The position numbers were made by a program, and so were the translations under genes. A model generated the notes under the pieces. That model saw only the letters and a list, made by a program, of their open reading frames with translations. It made no database searches and was not told the DNA's origin. A DNA stretch of 64,000 bases from Limnanthes douglasii subsp. nivea (Eukaryota; Streptophyta; Magnoliopsida; Brassicales; Limnanthaceae), in the NCBI GenBank assembly GCA_036936605.1, contig JAUPFV010000005.1, positions 190,028,958 through 190,092,957 of the forward strand, written 5' to 3'. The stretch's first letter is position 1. Each line of letters opens with the position of its first letter. This document shows, piece by piece, positions 11,500 through 25,800 of this stretch.

Positions 11500-14400
11500 G
11501 AAGAAGAAACATTTTTTGTGGGAACAACTTTAGTAGTTGAAACAGCGTTTCTTGCCACACTCCCTACTTCAACACCAATGATATGAGGACTGGTACCAAA
11601 AATATTTTCTTTATAAGCATCCAAATTGAAGGCCTAATAGCCCTAGAAAATAAAATACAAAAATTACATGAATCAAGATAGAGGTACACAGAATGGAAAT
11701 CTAGAACCATCTGACTTCAAGCATTTATAATTGGTTATAAAGAAAGACAAATTAATTTTTTCTTAACAGCAGAATGCTCACGCAATCGAGTCTGACGTTC
11801 TTCAACCAATTGCTTATGAGTGTTTCCGAAGCTCATTAACGACACTTTTGGCATGTATACGATGATGGTCAGTTGTAGACCAAATTTTTCTCTAAAAAAT
11901 TATGAGCAGATTGACAATCAATAAGTTTTTTCTTCTGAGCTCCATAGTTTTGCTTTGAATAAATAACACTTTTTCAAAAAGTGAAGAGGATAAATAGATT
12001 TTGGCTAAATCATCATGAATATGAAGCACAACACTACCCAACTAACTAGCAAGAAAAAGCTTAAATTCCAACTATTTATGAATGGTTTCAAGCTCAATAA
12101 TAAATTATTGTTCAGATCTGTAAATCTTCTCCTCCAAAGCAAATTTAAGAACGACAACTCCCTAAATTGGTTCAAATGCTTATCCAAGCAGATTTTGATG
12201 TTCAATAATATATTGAAGGGGTCAATGTGGGCTTTACGTAATATTTTCACACCATTAAATATAATTTGAAACATTACATATAATTAAAATTGGTATAATC
12301 AAAATAAATAAAGGAAAATATAATGCTAAATATTAGCATACCTTGAAACCCAAGCTTAAATGCATATGTGTCTAAATGAGAACGATCGACAGATAAGCCT
12401 TCTAACTAGCTAGTACAACATAGTGACAAATAATCTAATTAATATTTTCGAATGAAAATATTAGGGATGATGCAGCCAAATGAGGACCAATATCTAAGGT
12501 TAAAATAAAACTTGGGGTCATATGAACCTGAGAACTTGGACAAAAAACATAATAAGGGACAAAAGTAACAAATTATGTACATCCAGAGATAAATTACCAA
12601 TATTAGTGGTCAAATAAACTTGTAATATATTCGTAGAAATTTTACAGTAATCACTCAAAAAAATCGGGTGAGTGGGGACAACGAGGGAATGAATATAACA
12701 AGTGGTGGTTACAACTATATTTCCTTCAAGGCTCACACATTCTCCCATGATAGTTGAGGTAATTATTGATTCAACAAGAATAACATATATAACAACAAGC
12801 GTTAGAAAAAACTCAAGCTTTAGTCCATATGAAGATGAAAAAGTAGGTTCTATGACAAAAGTTCTCGGCAATACAAAAGAACCTTTCTTCTTCTCACTAC
12901 AAAGATGAATAAGATCCCCATGCTTATTAATAAGGGACGCCGCAAACTTCTCTACAACCTTCCTCGTCAAAGAATCCACATCAACTTCAAGAAGAGTTTC
13001 CCCTATAACTGATACATCATCTATAGAAACAAGAATTCCAACGGAGTACGTGAGAAATAAATGGAATCATCAACAAAAAACAAGACCGGTATGCAAATCA
13101 AAAACAATACAGGGGGTGATAGTAGTTGCAAACAAGCTAACATAGTCTTGTTTTTTAATAATTTTAAAAATATTTGCTTCATCAACACGCTCAGAATTTG
13201 GTTCAGTGACACTAACAATAAAAGGAGAAACATCAATCATAGAAGCTATTTTTTATCTTTTAACTGGTGTTACATCTTCTTCAACACCATCAATACCCAG
13301 TTTAGAAAGACACGCTCATATATTCTTATCTAGAGGCTCAATAACTACTACAATAGGCTAGAAAATTGAGGAAATATTAACCTCAACTAGTGGAAAAATA
13401 GGAGGTCCAATGATAAAGCCCTTAGCCTTCTCGTAACAATCCATTAAAGGAGACCTATAAACACCCTGACAACCAATAACCTCCATATTAACTCCTTTAT
13501 TCTTTGGAAAAGGCTTCAAAAATCCATTAAAATGAGCAATATTATCAACATTATTTTCATTAACAGATGAAAGAATATGAAAAATTCCCATAACTTTTAA
13601 GCAAGACCATAAACAACTATCAACAAAACGACCGAGGACCAACATAGTAACATAAGAATTCGAAACTTCACAACTTCTTTTATCAAAAAAGAATAAATAT
13701 CTTTATACGTTCTAGCCTTTCTTGCAAAACAAGAAATTTATTAAGAGGAGTTGATAGCAACAAAAAAAGTAAAAATTAAATTGAATGTAAAACAAATAAA
13801 ATAAAATATATTAATGAATAAAAACTTACGCTTTATAGACCATCTTCTGCTAATCGAGGGTACTACATGGTTACGACTAGTCTCTTAGTTACAAAGATAA
13901 AACTGGTTATCCATTTCAAATCTTGTTATAATTAGGAAGATTGATAACAGTTTTGACAAAATCATTAAGGGTAAAATTAAAGTAAACGGTCTTTGTGTGG
14001 CCTAACACTTTGTGATCAACAATAAATTCATCTATCGAGAAAGACGACCAACAATAAATTCATCTATCGAGAAAGACGACCAATGTTCTTCAACAATATG
14101 ATAAGACACTTTAATAAGCTCCAATAATTCAAAGCAAGCTCATAAAGACAAATATGAGTACATCGAAAGAAATCAACAGAATATCCAAAAATAGAAAAGA
14201 GAAGACCTTGATCAAGCATACAATTCCAGAAAATTACCTCATATTCTTTATCATTAAATGGAATCTGCCCATTTATAGGAAACCTAACTATCATACCCTC
14301 CAATAATAATAAAAAATGAATAATTTTTTGGCTTTACTATTCTTGAAGAATATAAAGATAAATATAGTTGGAAACTTTAGCTAACTGATGCTCATTCAAA

Positions 14401-14705
14401 TCACCCTGGTTCATCCGAAGATAAAAAGACGCTTAAGGAATCAATCATAATAAGGGAAGAACTATTGTCATCAACAACATCAGAATTATCAACAGATAAA
14501 GGACAATTACGAGGTACCAATTTTCTCCTTCTTAACTTTAATAACTTTCTTCTTCAAACCGCAGGTACGAATTGGACGACTGGGTTCAAAAAACCCTATC
14601 CCCAACAAAAATAACACCATAGTTAGAATGAACGATTTGCTCATCCCAACTATTATCATCGCCATAATCTCCATCTCTTTCTCTATTTCAATGATTAAAA
14701 CTTAA
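11500..14705 (-). pseudogene. Decayed gag-like retroelement gene, reverse strand
   Basis: Several reverse-strand frames look like pieces of one decayed protein. At about 14690-14510 a basic N-terminal part contains LKKKVIKVKKEK. At 14303-14064 comes IVRFPINGQIPFNDKEYEVI, continuing to about 13950 with SFSIDEFIVDHKVLGHTKT and VINLPNYNKI. Frames at 13645-13358 and 12979-12518 follow, and then a charged, coiled-coil-like part near 11800 with QLVEERQTRLREHSAVKK. The order (globular N-terminal region, then coiled coil) resembles the putative gypsy-type gag family (Pfam Transposase_28). Similarity by eye is weak, and the gene may instead be an unrelated decayed gene. Confidence 0.35.
14017..14080. 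repeat. Perfect 32-bp tandem duplication
   Basis: The 32-bp units at 14017-14048 and 14049-14080 are identical (CAACAATAAATTC through AAAGACGAC). The perfect match marks a young slippage event inside the decayed gag-like region. Confidence 0.9.
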
Positions 14706-16440
14706 AAAATAAAAACAGTTGGTTATAAAAATTGAGAAACAAAATGGAAAGATATAATGAACTCGTAAAATAAGGAAAAAGAATAAAAAATGAAGAGGTA
14801 AAGTATTTATAAGAAAAACTGTATATCTAACACATCTAGTGGTTAAAATTAGTCATAAAATCGAGGTTCAAGATAAAAGAATAACAAAGGATTGAACATG
14901 CTTATAATGTAAGAAATATTATTAAAAGCGTCAACTTTTATCAGCAAAATTTTCCGTGCAAAGAAATCAAAATAGGTCCTCCAATTTCAAGAGTATAATT
15001 ACTCACAAAAGCACAAAAACAAGTGCACTCTTTGCACGATATACTAAAAAAAATCTTTAAGAGTATAATTCTTTAATATAAGCAAAAATTTCTTAGACTA
15101 AAATGATAAATAATGATTTTTCTAGCCTTTAACTTTAACTTAAAAAAGACTAAATGGATTACTAAAAAAACATGAGGGAATCACTTCCTTTAAACATAAA
15201 TTTATTCCAAACGTATAATTACTTGTGAAAAAAGTGCTACTACTATTTAATGTATTTATACACGAATATTTTCCTCAACTGATAATTCACCAAAATAAAT
15301 AATAATTTGCTTCAAATGAATACATAGAGGTAATAAAATTTCACAGCTCTTAACTTCATCTTTTAAGAAAAACTAAAATGACTATTTACAAATCAAAACA
15401 AAGATAAAATAATAAATTCATTAAAAAGAGAGAGAAGAAAAGTCATATTCCTCCCCTCATCATTCACTAAGAGTTAGAGAGCTATTAGAATATCTTTACA
15501 AACACCCCGACGAAAAACAAAATACAACTCAATAAATAAAGCTGAAGCAAAGGCAAACGAAGCCAAAGGAAATATAAAAAGAAACTAAAGCAAAATAAAA
15601 ACCTTAATAAAGACAAGATAACCTTTAATAAAAATAAAGAGTCGTTCAAGGATTGTCAACAAGCCGAAAATATCAAGCATCGTTCAAACAAAAAGATAAT
15701 GGATGCTTTAAGAAAAACAAAAGATGTTTCAGATAAGCGATAGGTGCCTCCGCAAAGACCAAAAAACACTTCAACCAATAGCAAGAGCACTTCGGGTAAC
15801 ACTAAGTTAGTATTCATTCATTATTCTCACAAAGACTATGGGTGCTATTAATAATAGTGTAATTAGTTCAGTCCAAACTTATTGGCCCATCAGTTATCCA
15901 TAGACTAGGGACACTACTGATAAGTTGGTCCATCAGTTATCCATATGTATAAAAATCTAACGAAAATTAATAAAAAATACACTCAACGGTAAATCTTAAT
16001 AATTAGAGAAACATGAGACAATATCTCCTAACATCAGAAAGATATTTACTGTAACACAAATCCTAAAAATAAATGTACAAAACAAACCAATAAAAATAAT
16101 GTATTTTTATGATTATTTATATTTTTGCTTATTTTTAATTTGATTCGGTTTAAATTTAGATTAACGGATGGATCAAATTTATCATCCCGATATATATTAT
16201 TTTTTATATTTAAAATAATACAAAATTGTTGTTTTTTTTAATGATTTTTTAATAATATTTATAAATAGAAAACTAATAGATTGAAAAAGGTTTGTCATTT
16301 GAAAGTCAGCTGAAAAATATTGCTACTTTGCCGAAGTATAACCGTGATCTTGAGATCCGACCAATCCTTTTAAGTGTATTTCCATGTGAATAGTTTTCCG
16401 AATTTGGATTCAACTTCATAAAAAGGGGTTTGGTGGAGTA
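14706..16440. other. Intergenic DNA, possible reverse-orientation LTR
   Basis: No gene is seen. The part at 15400-15960 has a composition unlike the AT-rich surroundings and holds CCCATCAGTTATCCATA twice (about 15888 and 15935). It lies where the 5' LTR of the reverse-strand gag-like gene would be expected. No matching second LTR was found in the window, so this is only a suggestion. Confidence 0.3.
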
Positions 16441-16831
16441 TGAAATTAACATCGCCTTGTAAATTATTATAAACAAATGAGTCAACTGAATATTTTATTG
16501 TAATGAATATTTTATTGTAATGAATATTTTAGCAATCAAAATTTTAGTCAACACAATAATTTTTATTTTTGTATAATTTTACCATGAAAACAGATTTATC
16601 CGACTTGGAAAAAAAAAAGGTTGTCCAAAGGTAAGGTATTTCTTTTTAGATGTATATAATTCGAATTTCTGAAAAATACATATTTCATTCCATAAAGATT
16701 CATTCAAAGTCCTTGCCTCAATAACTCGATTCTATCTTTTTTTTTTTCTTGTCTCTCCCCATCATCTGTATATCATCAATAACTTGAATTCTGAAACTAT
16801 AATTCATTGTCAGATCTGATTTTATACGAAA
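16441..16831 (+). promoter_or_regulatory. Probable SEC5 promoter and 5' UTR
   Basis: Non-coding sequence directly upstream of the SEC5 start. It includes a short tandem repeat (GAATATTTTATTGTAAT, about three copies, 16488-16535) and a pyrimidine-rich tract at 16737-16762, common in plant 5' UTRs. No unambiguous TATA box was identified. Confidence 0.4.
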
Positions 16832-19800
16832 ATGTCAAGCGATGACGATCTCGACGAAGACGAGCTCCTCCAAATGGCACTGAAAGATCAAGCTCAGAGA
16901 GATCTCAACTACCAGAAACCTACTTCGTCGAATTCCCGCAAGCCGGTGGCTAATTTCGTTCAACCGCCGTCACAGAAGTCGGCAGGGAGCGGTGGAGGAT
17001 ACAACACTGGTTCGGGGAGGAAAAAGTCGGCGAGGAAACCGTCGATGGATGAGGACGATGAGTCCGAGGTAGAGTTGCTGAGCATTTCAAGCGGGGATGA
17101 GGATGTTGGAAGGGAGCAAGGGAGAGGAGGAGGAGGAGCTGGTGGGGGAGGTGCAAGATCGAGAGGGAGGAAGGAGGCGGAGAGAGAGTGGGATGGCATC
17201 GAACCGGATTGTTGGAAGAGAGTCGATGAAGCTGAGGTGAGCTGTTTCTTCGCCGATTTTATGATAGTTGTATTAGTATACATGTCTCTAAGATTGTATC
17301 TGATTTTGCTATTAAACTGATATGCTAGTAATGTTAGTTCGAATAAGAATTGATTAGTGCAAGCCGGTGATAGTTTTGAACTATGATTTAGATGAATTAG
17401 AGGAATTGTGACTTTCCATTTCCGGCTGAGTTTTAATTGTTTACCCTGAGGAGGTTTCCAAGCTAAATGTAAACTGAATTGAGTTATTGACTCAATAGAA
17501 TTTCAAATGAGGATTTTGTAGTAGTACTGTAGCATCATAGTAGGATAGTGGAATGAATAATTTTGAGAAGAAACTCATGCAATGCTGTGACAGTTTGATT
17601 GATTTAATTGAACTTTATGGGTGTACTATATTTGCTACTAGATTCTACTTGATGATATTTGGTCGAAGCTGTAAGGTTATGTTTGTTCTGGATAATAAGC
17701 ATTCCTTTGTCCATCAGCTTTCACGTCGAGTTCGTGATATGCGAGAGACAAGATCAGCACCAGTGGCTCAAAAGTATGACCGGAAGGAATCAGTTGCGAT
17801 AAAGAAACCCGGGCTTACCACATTGCAGTCATTTCCTCGTGGAATGGAATGTATTGATCCACTAGGATTAGGGTAAAACACTTCTTCATAACATTATTCT
17901 CAAGTTCTGCAGTCGCATTTTCTCCACCTATCACTTGTGAATTTGTAACTTGCTGACAGTACAATAGAGAATAATTTTTTCTAGATATTTTGTATCACCT
18001 CTTATGACTGTGTTCTGCTGACAGCATAATCGACAACAGAACGTTAAAGTTGATCACTGATGCGTCAGAAAGCTCTCCAACAAAAGCTGAAAAAGTGGAC
18101 AATGAGCTTCGAGGTGCTTGCTATGCTATCTTTTTCTTTTTTGGTTTTGTTAGATCTACTTGTGCTGATTAAAGGGATATGTAGGTGTAATATTCCTACA
18201 GTGATGGGTATCAAAATCTGTTTGATAGTCACTACGAGCGACCGTGTTTTTATGTTCTGGTACGATTATGTTATTTTCCCCTCATTCCTTTTTTTGCAGA
18301 GAAGTTGGTGTATTTCTCTGAAAGTTTTGATCCAAAGCTATTTCTATCCCGTATACATGTAAGAACAAGTGCAGCTGACTTGGAGGCTGGTGCTCTTGCT
18401 CTTAAAGATGACCTAAGAGGACGGACCCAGCAAAGGAAACAATTGGTCAAAGACAATTTTGACTGTTTTGTCTCTTGTAAAACTACAATTGATGGTACAT
18501 AAGCATCAAATCATACCTAAGTTTCTTGTTTTGTTTTCTTTGTTGATTTTGATGTGAAGAATATTAACTTATGAACAGATATTGAGTCTAAATTGAAACG
18601 GATTGAAGAAGACCCTGAAGGTTCTGGAACTACTCACTTGTTTAATTGCATGCAGAATGTATGTTCACTGGCAAACCGTGCTTTTGAGCCTCTATTTGAG
18701 AGACAGGTGGGAAAATATATCAAGTTACCATTTACCTCGAAGTGCATAGTCTATATTTCCCCTCCTTTTGAGCTCCATTTGTTTCTTCAATTTCCTGATG
18801 TAGGCTCAAGCTGAGAAGATCCGTTCGGTCCAAGGAATGTTTCAGAGGTTTAGAACACTGTTCAATTTGCCCAGTACAATACGTGCTAGTATTAGTAAGG
18901 GTGAATATGATTTGGCGGTCAGGGAATACAAGAAAGCGAAGTCGATTTCTCTGCCGTCTCATGTATGCAAGCACTTTATGTCTATATTTTGCCCCATTGC
19001 CTAGATATATATTTTGCACAAGCGATGATTTCTTTATAAGTCAACTAATGCTATATTTTTTAACACAACAATTTCTATGATAGAAAAATAGATTAAAAAT
19101 CATCTTTTTACAAAAGGGAAGAAAGTCTTTAATCTCTTACAAATGTCCAAGCTCTCAGACTCAGTGATGTTATTGCCTACTGATAAATAATGTTGGGTTA
19201 CTCCTCTGATAGGGTGGTTGGAAAGACTAGGCTATAGTCAAATGCTAGAGAATTTTAAGTTTACTGCATCTTTACCTTTAGTTGGCAATAGAATGCATTC
19301 CTTCCGTATAGATGGCAGAATGCCACACTATTCGCTGCGTAGGATTTAACATCATTATATACGTATAATATTAGCTATATCTGAGCTGCAGGCAGAAGAG
19401 TGATTGGGAAATATTTACTCTGTTGATGTATTAGAATGAGATATTCTTTTGATACATAGGTAGATGTACTTATTGTTGCAAGTCTTCTAGGTGAATATAC
19501 TTAAACGTGTTCTTGAAGAGGTCGAGAAAGTTGTGCAAGAGTTTAGAGGAACACTTTACAAGTCCATGGAAGATCCAAAAATAGACATGACAACTGTAAG
19601 TGAATCTCATTTAACACTTCTATTTTTCGCATGTTCTTATTCTATTTGCTTCCAGGAACTAGTTGTTTCTGATAAATTTATTGGTATTAGCTTCCCTTGT
19701 TGGTTCTTCGCCTCATAGCTAATCTGGTTTCTTGAGCTGTGAATTTATAAAGTTATGGCTCTAAATTGAAGAGGAGGTGCTTATCTTATTGTTTGTAAGC

Positions 19801-22800
19801 ATCTCCGTTCGAGCTTGAAGCATCATGCTGGTGTTTTGTCCCCACTTATTTTCTTTCCTCACTCTACAGATAAAGTCAAATAAGTTTACTCTCAAAGAAT
19901 ATTACATTAGGTGTAGATGCCCCATGCCACTCAGCCCTTGATTTCTTCCTATAAATTACTGAACTTAGTTTTCAAAAGAAATCAAGTGACTAGGCTTTTC
20001 AAGCTCACACATATCAACTTTGAACTACCAATATATTTAACCAGGTGATTGGGACTTGCGGATATAACACTCATGTCCACCTGCTTCAGACTTGAAAAAA
20101 GGGCATCATGGGATTTAGCGTAGTATTAACAGGTGCAAAACATATTTAGTTCTAAGAAGGTCCCAATTTCGTTTGCATAAATTTTACTGCAAATTATCTT
20201 CATTATATTGTGTTTTACTAGCAACTGAATAATGGATAATTCATTTGGACATTACTTAACTAATGGTCCCATGCACAATTGTATCCTTGCATCTATGATC
20301 TTTTCAAGTCATCGTGCTGGCAGTTTATGAGAGGACGTGCATGTTCATGCTCACATGGCGCAGCATAGCTTTGAACATGATGTAATTACTTGAGAGTACA
20401 TATTCAGATGTTATATATGAATTACGTGGAAAGGGCCGTGTACCCATGATGATAACAAATCCAAGGGGGGCCTCGTGCTTCTATATTTTTGTTTCAAGCC
20501 TCACCTGTGTGTTGCCCAGTTGCATTTACGAATTTGGTCCTGTTACCTAACACAATATTTTTAATATTATGCTAACGTGCCTTCTTTCACGATCCATTTA
20601 TAGTAGGTTGTTTATTTATTCTGTTTTCTGCTTCACGTAGCTTGAAAACACAGTAAGGCTGTTACTGGAGCTAGAACCCGAGTCGGATCCTGTATGGCAT
20701 TACTTGAATGTGCAGGTTAGTGAAATTTTAACGCCGACAATCTTTCTTGTCTTAATATATGTGCTCATTATCTATCACAAATGCCGAGTTTAATTGCTTA
20801 ATCTTAGTCGGGGATAGAAAAGCTTTTGCAATAGTTGTTGGAGCCTATTGCAATTACCTTCCAACCTCACATCACAACATGGCTACCACCCAAGTATCAC
20901 GGACCTCCCAATAAAATCTCCTTAAGCACGTATAGAAGCAGGGAAATAGTTTCTCTTTGCTAGGAGTTGAAATTCCCTCTTAGTTGTTCGGAAAACAACT
21001 GGCTAATTCTTCATTTCTAATTTCAGAATCATAGAATTCGAGGTTTGCTAGAGAAGTGTACGTTTGACCATGAAACAAGGATGGAGACTTTGTACAGTGA
21101 GATACGTGAAAGAGCGCTGTCTGATGCAAAGTGGCGACAAATTCAACTAAATTTAGCATCATCTGTAAGTAGTACGTATGTAATTGTTCATCAGATGCTA
21201 ATAAAGAGAAGTAGTTTGCTTTTGATGATGCTTATAACATCTTGTTTTTCATAATTGTCAGTCAGATCTTAACTCTCTTGGGGACATCCAACTACCAGCT
21301 GATTCGCAACAAATTGACTTAACCGGTGAAGAGGTTGATGCTCTAAGAGGACGGTACATCAGGAGGTTAACTGCTGTCCTTATACATCATATACCAGCAT
21401 TCTGGAAAGTAGCACTTTCTGTATTTGGTGGGAAATTTGCTAAGGTATTTTAAGTACTTATGTCCGATATTCTTTATAATATATGATCTTGAAATGAGTG
21501 TCAATAGTCAAGTAACCCTCGAAATTTCTTTTCATATATCAACTCTCCAAATGAAGTTTCTAACATTTATATTTTTAATTACTGTATCTAGTGGGTATTA
21601 TGTGTCCAAGTTAAAAACGGATCCTATTGTACAATCTAGTTTGGTTACTGCATGCAATTGGTATATCGCGATAAAGATTCAGTTTATTGAGAAAAGAAAA
21701 GGAAATGTAGATAGATGATCTGATCTGAAACCAATTAAAGGACACTAATGTTTTCTCAAGCCTTGTGATACTCTCTTGAGAAAGCAGAGTGAACTTGTGT
21801 ATATACTATATACACTGGACCACGGCTTTGTTATTCCTCAACCTGGTGTTACTCATGTCATATATGCTTCCTGATGTAGAGAATTCAAGTGTTGCTGGCT
21901 TCTATTGTAGTCAGGGATTCTGTATTTGAATCTCATGATTCAGCTTATGTTAGTTATTCTCTAGGAGCTAATATAAGATTTTATTTTGATTCTGGGAATC
22001 CCTGTTCAGTCTTCTCAAGTTTCTGATGCTTCAGCAAATAAAACTGAGGAAAAAGTTGCAGAGTCGAGGTTTTCGGGTCATTCTCTGGATGAAGTTGCTG
22101 GAATGCTACGGAATACCATATCTGTATATGAAATCAAGGTAACTACCTTTCATTATAGACCTGGATTTATCTATATCCTGTACTTTAGATTTCCTATCTA
22201 ATAGAGATTGACTACCAATTTTGTTAAACTGTTTGTTAAACCACTTCATTTCAAATCAAATAAGTTTTCTCTGTGTATTTTTTTATAGACATCCCACTAT
22301 TTTTGTGTAAACAGAAAGGAATCGGGTGTACTGCTTTTGAAGTTAAATAAATATCTATATCAGTTATACAATATATTACTTGCTGCCAATACAAAATTAG
22401 ATAAATGGACATACGACCTCCTGGTAGATGACATGGCAGGGCATGCGAGACAAAATCCACAATGCCAAGTAGGTAGAACTGTAGAAGTTATTAAGAGGCA
22501 AACAAAACTTCAAAACCTGGCTTTATTTTCTGACCCAAATAAATTAACTTTTTAACTTTTAGTCACAGCACTTGCAATTATACATTCCAACTGCTAGCCA
22601 AGCATGTTATGTTTGTGATTTTGAGAATATAATCATATCAAGAAAGAAGCTCATATAAGCATAGTAGTTAAAATTTAAATTTAAAACTCAAACTTTTGTA
22701 AAGTAAAATTCACTTTCAAAGTAATTCCAAAACTCGTTTTTTTTTTCATGTAATATTTTAAACCTAAAATTTAAATTTTGAAATTCAAAACTCAAAGTCA

Positions 22801-25800
22801 GATTAAACTTGATAAAATTCATCAAAATCAGTAGCTTTTATATTCAAATTCAAAGCTCTTTTTAAATTCAAAATTCAAACTTAATTTTTTTTATTGAAAA
22901 TTATCAGTCATTTGATGAATATGTTATATCATATTTAGTTATTTTTTAATATTTTGTTAATATGGATTATAGTATTATTATTTATAATATTGTTATGCAC
23001 CATCAACTACTACGCATATACGTACATCAAGCTAGTGAAGGGGGTATGGCAGAGTTTCTCTTTTGACTTTCTGTACTGCCTTAAATTACTAGGAGTATCG
23101 AATAAAGGTAAAGGTGTCGGTCTCCAGGGAACCATAACTCATGGAAGTTATACACGGTTGGATAGTTTCTCTAGATATTGTAAACTCTTAAACTGTGGAG
23201 ATGTAATTTAATTCACTATGTCATGTTTCCTCAATTTGCAATGTTTCATGTTTCTCCATAATTTGTGATATGCTGGACTAGTCTTGAATGATAGGAATAT
23301 CTGATAGCTTATTTGCATGTTGGACCACTCTCTAAGAATTAAGTTGCATTTTATATCTTTGTCCCAGTTACTAGTAGTCTGTATGTTTTTTCATTACTCG
23401 GGTTGGCCTGGTGTAGGTTCAAACTGCATTTCGCGATTTTGATGAATCACATATTCTTCTGTCATATATGAGCGATGCTATTAATGAAATCTCTAAAGCG
23501 TGTCGAGCATTTGAAGCAAAAGAATCAGCTCCTTCTGCTGCTGGTATCTTTACTTTTCACCTTTTTTTATTCTTTGCAGTCATCAAAGTAATCTGATAAA
23601 TTGATTTTTGGTGACAGTCACGGCATTAAGAGGACTTCAAGCAGAAATCACTAAGATTTATATACTAAGGCTTTGCTCCTGGATGCGAGCATCGACCGAA
23701 GCGGTATCGAGAGAGGAAACATGGATCTCGGTATCAAATCTGGAGCGGAATCGATCTCCATACACAATCTCTTACCTGCCTCTAGCATTTCGTTCAGTCG
23801 TTGCTTCAGCACTGGATCAAATTAACTTGTAAGTTTATAGGTCTATTGTTATACAGGAAGTTTCCCAACCTCTGCAAATCATAGTATGGTTGGGCTGTTT
23901 AAGTAACTAGATAGATACTGTTGTATGAGTTTTTTTCTCTTTTCCACGTTTTTTTTTGCTATTTATCTATCTACTACTGGGATCAAATTTACTTGGCAAT
24001 CATGTTTGCAATATCTGGTATTAAAGAACTATATGTATTTGGTGAACATATTCTCTCTATTCATCTGACTACATGCGGTTCTCAAACATACAATAGAACG
24101 CAAGTATGTTTATGTTTCGAAGAATAACATAATCAACTATATCTGTCGGTTATGATTGTGCTCCAGGATGATTCAAACTTTGAAGGTTGAGGCTACGAAG
24201 TCGGAAGATATGTTTCAACAACTTCAAGAGATTCAAGAAGCTGTTAGGCTTGCTTTTCTAAATTGTTTTCTGGATTTTGCTGGTATGTGATAGTTTCATT
24301 GCATCACTTCATGTATTTATTACACAGAATCTGTTGATTTGAGCTTTCGCTGTATGTTTATTACACAGAATTTGTTGACTTGAGCTTTTGATGTATGTTT
24401 ATTGATCAGCTCATTTGGAGAATATCGGAAGCGATCTTGCGCAAAGCAAGGGAAGTACACATCTACAAAATGGATATTCTTATGATCAAGAAGATTCGCC
24501 GCCTGATCTCCCAGGAAGTATTGTTGAAGCACCCAAAAGGTTGTTGATAGTCTTGAGTAATATTGGGTATTGCAAAGACGAGCTTTCGGTTGAGTTGTAC
24601 AACAAGTTCAAGTGTATCTGGGTAAATCCTAGGTAAGTATGAACAGTATCCGCCTGGAAACTCCGAGAAACAGGAATTTTGGCTCGAATTCAGGATTCAG
24701 TAATAAATGTCCTCCAATGTGAACATGTACTTGTTTAGGTTAGCTTTAAGATTAGAGAACTGGGAATTATGGTCTTAATTTGAGTTGGTTCTGAGTTTAT
24801 GAAAATGAAACGGAACAACCTGGTTTAGGCTGTTCTAGACAATGACAGTAAAATATGCTTATAGTTCCTGAAGTTGGTAAGAAACTTGAAGAACTGAGTT
24901 TATCTGGGTAACGCAACTCAACCAAGTGTATACTAATCAAACATTTATGCCTAGCATCTGGGCTTGGACCGGGCCGATTCTAAGTCAGGCAGTTGAATAC
25001 TAACATGAAGCCTTTTCTGAACCAGGACTAACCCTACTTAAAGCCTTTTTTACCCCCTAAGGCGCTAAGCAGTGTGAAGATGACTTTAGACTAGCACATA
25101 ATTGTAACTGGAAAATTTTCTAACTTCTATTGACTGTCACAGAGAACAAGATGAAGAGGATACTGACATACAAGATCTTGCAATGTCTTTTTCTGGACTT
25201 GAGGAGAAGGTTCTCGAGCAGTATACTTTTGCTAAGGTAACCGAAATATATTTTTTGATTTTCAATTGTAAATCAATAGAACACAAAAGTGGTTATTATT
25301 ATCAATGGAGTTTCAGTGAAAAGGTTATTGCTACATCCTTTTGCACAATGTTTTAGCCAAGAGAAACCTTTTGTGCTGCTCATTGATACTATGGAGAGGA
25401 GTCTGGTCTAAAAAACTGTTTAGGAGCATAATTGAACTAATTGCTGATAGCTAGCAGTGAAATCAGAAAATCCTAGGGCAACTAACAATTTTTGGTAACA
25501 CTCAAAGCTGATGACAAAAGCTGAAGAGTAGAAGGGCTAGAATCCAGAAACCATTTGTGGTGGTTGATGATAGTTGCTTATATCTGTTATAGATGAAATT
25601 TTTTGCTATCATTTGCAGGCAAATTCTATTAGAACAGGCGCCATGAACTATCTGCTAGATTCTGGTATTCAGTGGGGAGCGGCTCCTCCAGTCAAAGTGA
25701 GGAACTATGGAACTTTAGGCTACCATTCGAGTATATGAATTGCTTTGTTAACTCTTAACTTTGCTCTAATTGTTATATCAGGGTGTGCGTGATGCTGCTG

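Noticed and set aside
16950..17283. Reverse-strand frames of 68 and 107 codons over SEC5 exon 1
   Set aside because: Pro/Ser-rich antisense of the Gly/Glu-rich exon 1.
17553..17717. Extension of SEC5 exon 2 upstream
   Set aside because: The open frame upstream of 17718 is intron. A CAG acceptor precedes LSRRVRDMRE, which joins exon 1 as in other SEC5 proteins.
22650..22910. Possible palindromic or satellite DNA in SEC5 intron 11
   Set aside because: Words such as AATTCAAA recur in both orientations, but this is AT-rich low complexity without a stable period or arms.
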